Positions 62,525 to 64,000 of a stretch of DNA of 64,000 nt are shown one piece after another; position 1 is the stretch's first letter; every line of letters begins with the position of its first letter. The stretch comes from an uncultured Prevotellaceae bacterium (GTDB taxonomy: Bacteria; Bacteroidota; Bacteroidia; Bacteroidales; Muribaculaceae): assembly GCA_946409635.1 (NCBI GenBank), contig CAMJXD010000004.1:62001-126000 (forward strand). The letters are read 5' to 3'. The notes under the pieces were generated by a model. It did no database searches. It had not been told where the DNA came from and saw nothing but the letters and a program-made list of their open reading frames with translations. A program made the position numbers and the translations under genes.

Positions 62525-62629
62525 TTAGAAGCTACGATACATAATACCGCATGAGGGCTGACTTGTCTTTGCGCAATTTGACATAGTCACTACCTTTGAT
62601 GCCTTGCTAATCTTTAAATCTACGTTCAT
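62525..62629 (-). CDS. Candidate RiPP precursor peptide (34 aa)
   Basis: A short frame between the radical SAM gene and the hairpin, on the same strand as both. It starts MNVDLKISKASK and ends with a C-terminal part CAKTSQPSCGIMYRSF, with Cys at 19 and 27. The N-terminal half is Lys/Ser/Val-rich and could serve as leader; the Cys-containing end is the likely core. No double-Gly site is present. Evidence is the size, the Cys pair, the radical SAM neighbour 63 bp upstream and the terminator-like hairpin just after it. It could also be a chance frame. Confidence 0.6.
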   Translation of the reverse strand: MNVDLKISKASKVVTMSNCAKTSQPSCGIMYRSF

Positions 62630-62692
62630 AGTATTTACAGATTTAATGTTATAGGACTATTTCTTGGGGAAGTCCGTTTACCCACCTACCAT

Positions 62693-64000
62693 TTAACTCT
62701 TATTTGTTCTTCCTTCGTTATTAAAGGAAAAAACTCTCTTGATCTGCTGCAAATCAGTTGTCGTTATATGCTGAAGCCTTTCTTTTATTTCCGTTGGATT
62801 AAGCGGTCTCTCTCCGTTCATCAATCGATGTGCTAATCGAAAGCGACACTTTGCCATATAACAGTTGTTTTCCCCAGCCTTGGTGACATCGCCGTTTTCT
62901 GAGTAATTGTTTCCAGCGCACAGGTTGCAGTAGTCACAGTAATCATGCTTGCCACAATCCTCATATTGCTTTAATGTCAACATCTGCCATTCTGAGAGTG
63001 ATTCACTTCGCAGTATTTCATCAATATGGCTGTCCTTCAAGTTGCCAAAAGATTGATGAAAAGCGCAACATGGGATTAAATCTCCATCAGGTGTGATGCA
63101 AAAAGTGTTGTAACCAGCACCGCAGGCATTAATTGTCATCAGACGTGGTTGTCCTCCGTAATTGGGTGCCTCTTTTCCCACATACATCGGGGTGTTGTCG
63201 TCTTGAAGGACAATATCCATCATTTCAGGCGTCAACCTTATGTAATGGCTGGCGCATTTGTCACCTTCAATAGAGTCTGTGATATTAAGTTCATACTGAA
63301 CAGGGAGACCATATTTCCTTCCCAGATCACCAACAGTATAATAATTCTTCACATTCTGTCTCATCACACAGCATTTAATCACTGTTGGCACTCCTAGTGA
63401 TGACAGTTGTTCAATAACAGAAATAGATTTCTGCCATGATCCATTTATACGTGTAATGGCATCGTGAGTATCTGCATCACCGCTATAAATAGATATTTCA
63501 ACTGTACGAGGGAAATAGTTCGCTAATCTTTCAACATCATTAATTAATCGTTGCCCATTGGTATAAATATCGGTAGCTATTCCTTTTTGGTATAAGTAGT
63601 CGATAATCTCCCATGAGTCGGGCTTAGAAAAAGGATCGCCACCAGAAAGACATACTTTTGTAAGACCCTGTTCAATCAACTCATCAATTATGCGCTGGTA
63701 GTCACCGAGTGATAACTCTTGAGGGCTGCTTCTATAGCTCACTTCATCATCATTCCTGGTTGCTCCAATATTATAGCAATGGATACATTTCTCTGAGCAG
63801 TTATAGGTAAGTTCCATCATTACACTGGTAATTCCGCCCGCCTTTTCTGTGTAATCCATTTCAGCATTACTTATCGCTAAAGGCAGTTTTTCTTTTGTTG
63901 TTTTGACCAAAGAATGGACATCTTTTAATCTTCTATCAGCGATAGATTTCCGATAACTCTCAATTTCATCATTTGAGGGTTTATGATTGGTTATTAATTG
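62693..64000 (-). CDS. Radical SAM/SPASM peptide-maturase-like protein (N-terminus cut by window edge)
   Basis: 435 residues are visible, and the frame is still open at the last base of the window, so the true start lies outside. The TTG at 63910 is not a required start. The radical SAM cluster motif is CSEKCIHC at 63776-63799, followed by LSGGDPFSKPDSWEII. The C-terminal SPASM domain has GAGYNTFCITPDGDLIPCC and the Cys set CGKHDYCDYCNLCAG for auxiliary iron-sulfur clusters. Such proteins crosslink Cys or other side chains in ribosomal peptides. The small two-Cys peptide gene lies immediately downstream, which supports that role. Confidence 0.88.
   Translation of the reverse strand, partial: QLITNHKPSNDEIESYRKSIADRRLKDVHSLVKTTKEKLPLAISNAEMDYTEKAGGITSVMMELTYNCSEKCIHCYNIGATRNDDEVSYRSSPQELSLGDYQRIIDELIEQGLTKVCLSGGDPFSKPDSWEIIDYLYQKGIATDIYTNGQRLINDVERLANYFPRTVEISIYSGDADTHDAITRINGSWQKSISVIEQLSSLGVPTVIKCCVMRQNVKNYYTVGDLGRKYGLPVQYELNITDSIEGDKCASHYIRLTPEMMDIVLQDDNTPMYVGKEAPNYGGQPRLMTINACGAGYNTFCITPDGDLIPCCAFHQSFGNLKDSHIDEILRSESLSEWQMLTLKQYEDCGKHDYCDYCNLCAGNNYSENGDVTKAGENNCYMAKCRFRLAHRLMNGERPLNPTEIKERLQHITTTDLQQIKRVFSFNNEGRTNKS

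Noticed and set aside
1-64000. tRNA, rRNA, CRISPR arrays and transposase genes
   Set aside because: I looked through the gaps for T-loop motifs, regular spaced repeats and transposase-like frames and found none. A dedicated scan could still find something missed by eye.

Overview
The window looks like a chromosomal piece of a Bacteroidales gut bacterium, most likely Muribaculaceae or Prevotellaceae. The evidence is the gene set: SprA, DUF4290, DUF4835 and DUF5606 proteins, a sodium-pumping methylmalonyl-CoA decarboxylase operon, secreted subtilases ending in dockerin-like repeats, and a long NusB. The promoters agree: many genes have a TAnnTTTG -7 element, the Bacteroidetes consensus, and lack a clear Shine-Dalgarno sequence. 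Most of the window is moderately GC-rich housekeeping DNA. The last ~2.7 kb is clearly more AT-rich. No tRNA, rRNA, CRISPR array or transposase gene was seen.

Layout. 1-3485: the SAH recycling pair mtnN (cut by the edge) and luxS, convergent with lon. 3486-9285: a long palindromic element, a secreted amidase coupled to a beta-propeller protein, then a hairpin-rich gene-free stretch. 9286-13120: prs, a cytoplasmic GH13 amylase and a threonine aldolase. 13193-17297: the run tsaB, DUF4290, rimM, OmpA-like, proS, followed by a candidate structured RNA. 17828-20809: a small membrane protein, a PstS-like lipoprotein and a TPR protein. 21019-25252: two tandem subtilases. 25262-34570: ruvA, the giant type IX secretion gene sprA, and an EpsG-like membrane protein. 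34652-36569: a lipoprotein nitroreductase, a Yip1-like membrane protein and smpB. 36674-41530: the methylmalonyl-CoA epimerase/decarboxylase operon. 41773-46187: an unknown secreted protein, rlmH, nadC, DAHP synthase/chorismate mutase and an SDR enzyme. 46184-50226: nusB, yajC, ybbR, coaE, DUF5606 and NlpC/P60 on the minus strand. 50293-56828: dnaN, exonuclease, coaBC, DUF4835, recN and rlmB on the minus strand. 57017-61184: DUF1015, a Fur-family regulator, a HAD phosphatase and an FAD oxidoreductase.

The most interesting region is 61279-64000, on the minus strand. It has a radical SAM/SPASM protein (cut by the window edge), a 34-residue peptide gene with two cysteines that fits a RiPP precursor, a strong hairpin just after that peptide gene, a protein with kinase/SelO-like features, and a small membrane protein. 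I read this as a candidate, possibly undescribed, peptide-modification locus in transferred DNA. This is inference: I could not search databases.

Other structure not explained by genes includes a ~180-bp foldback element, a cluster of hairpins next to 28-bp direct repeats, a repeat family placed just before three start codons, and a multi-helix RNA candidate whose wobble pairs fit only one strand.
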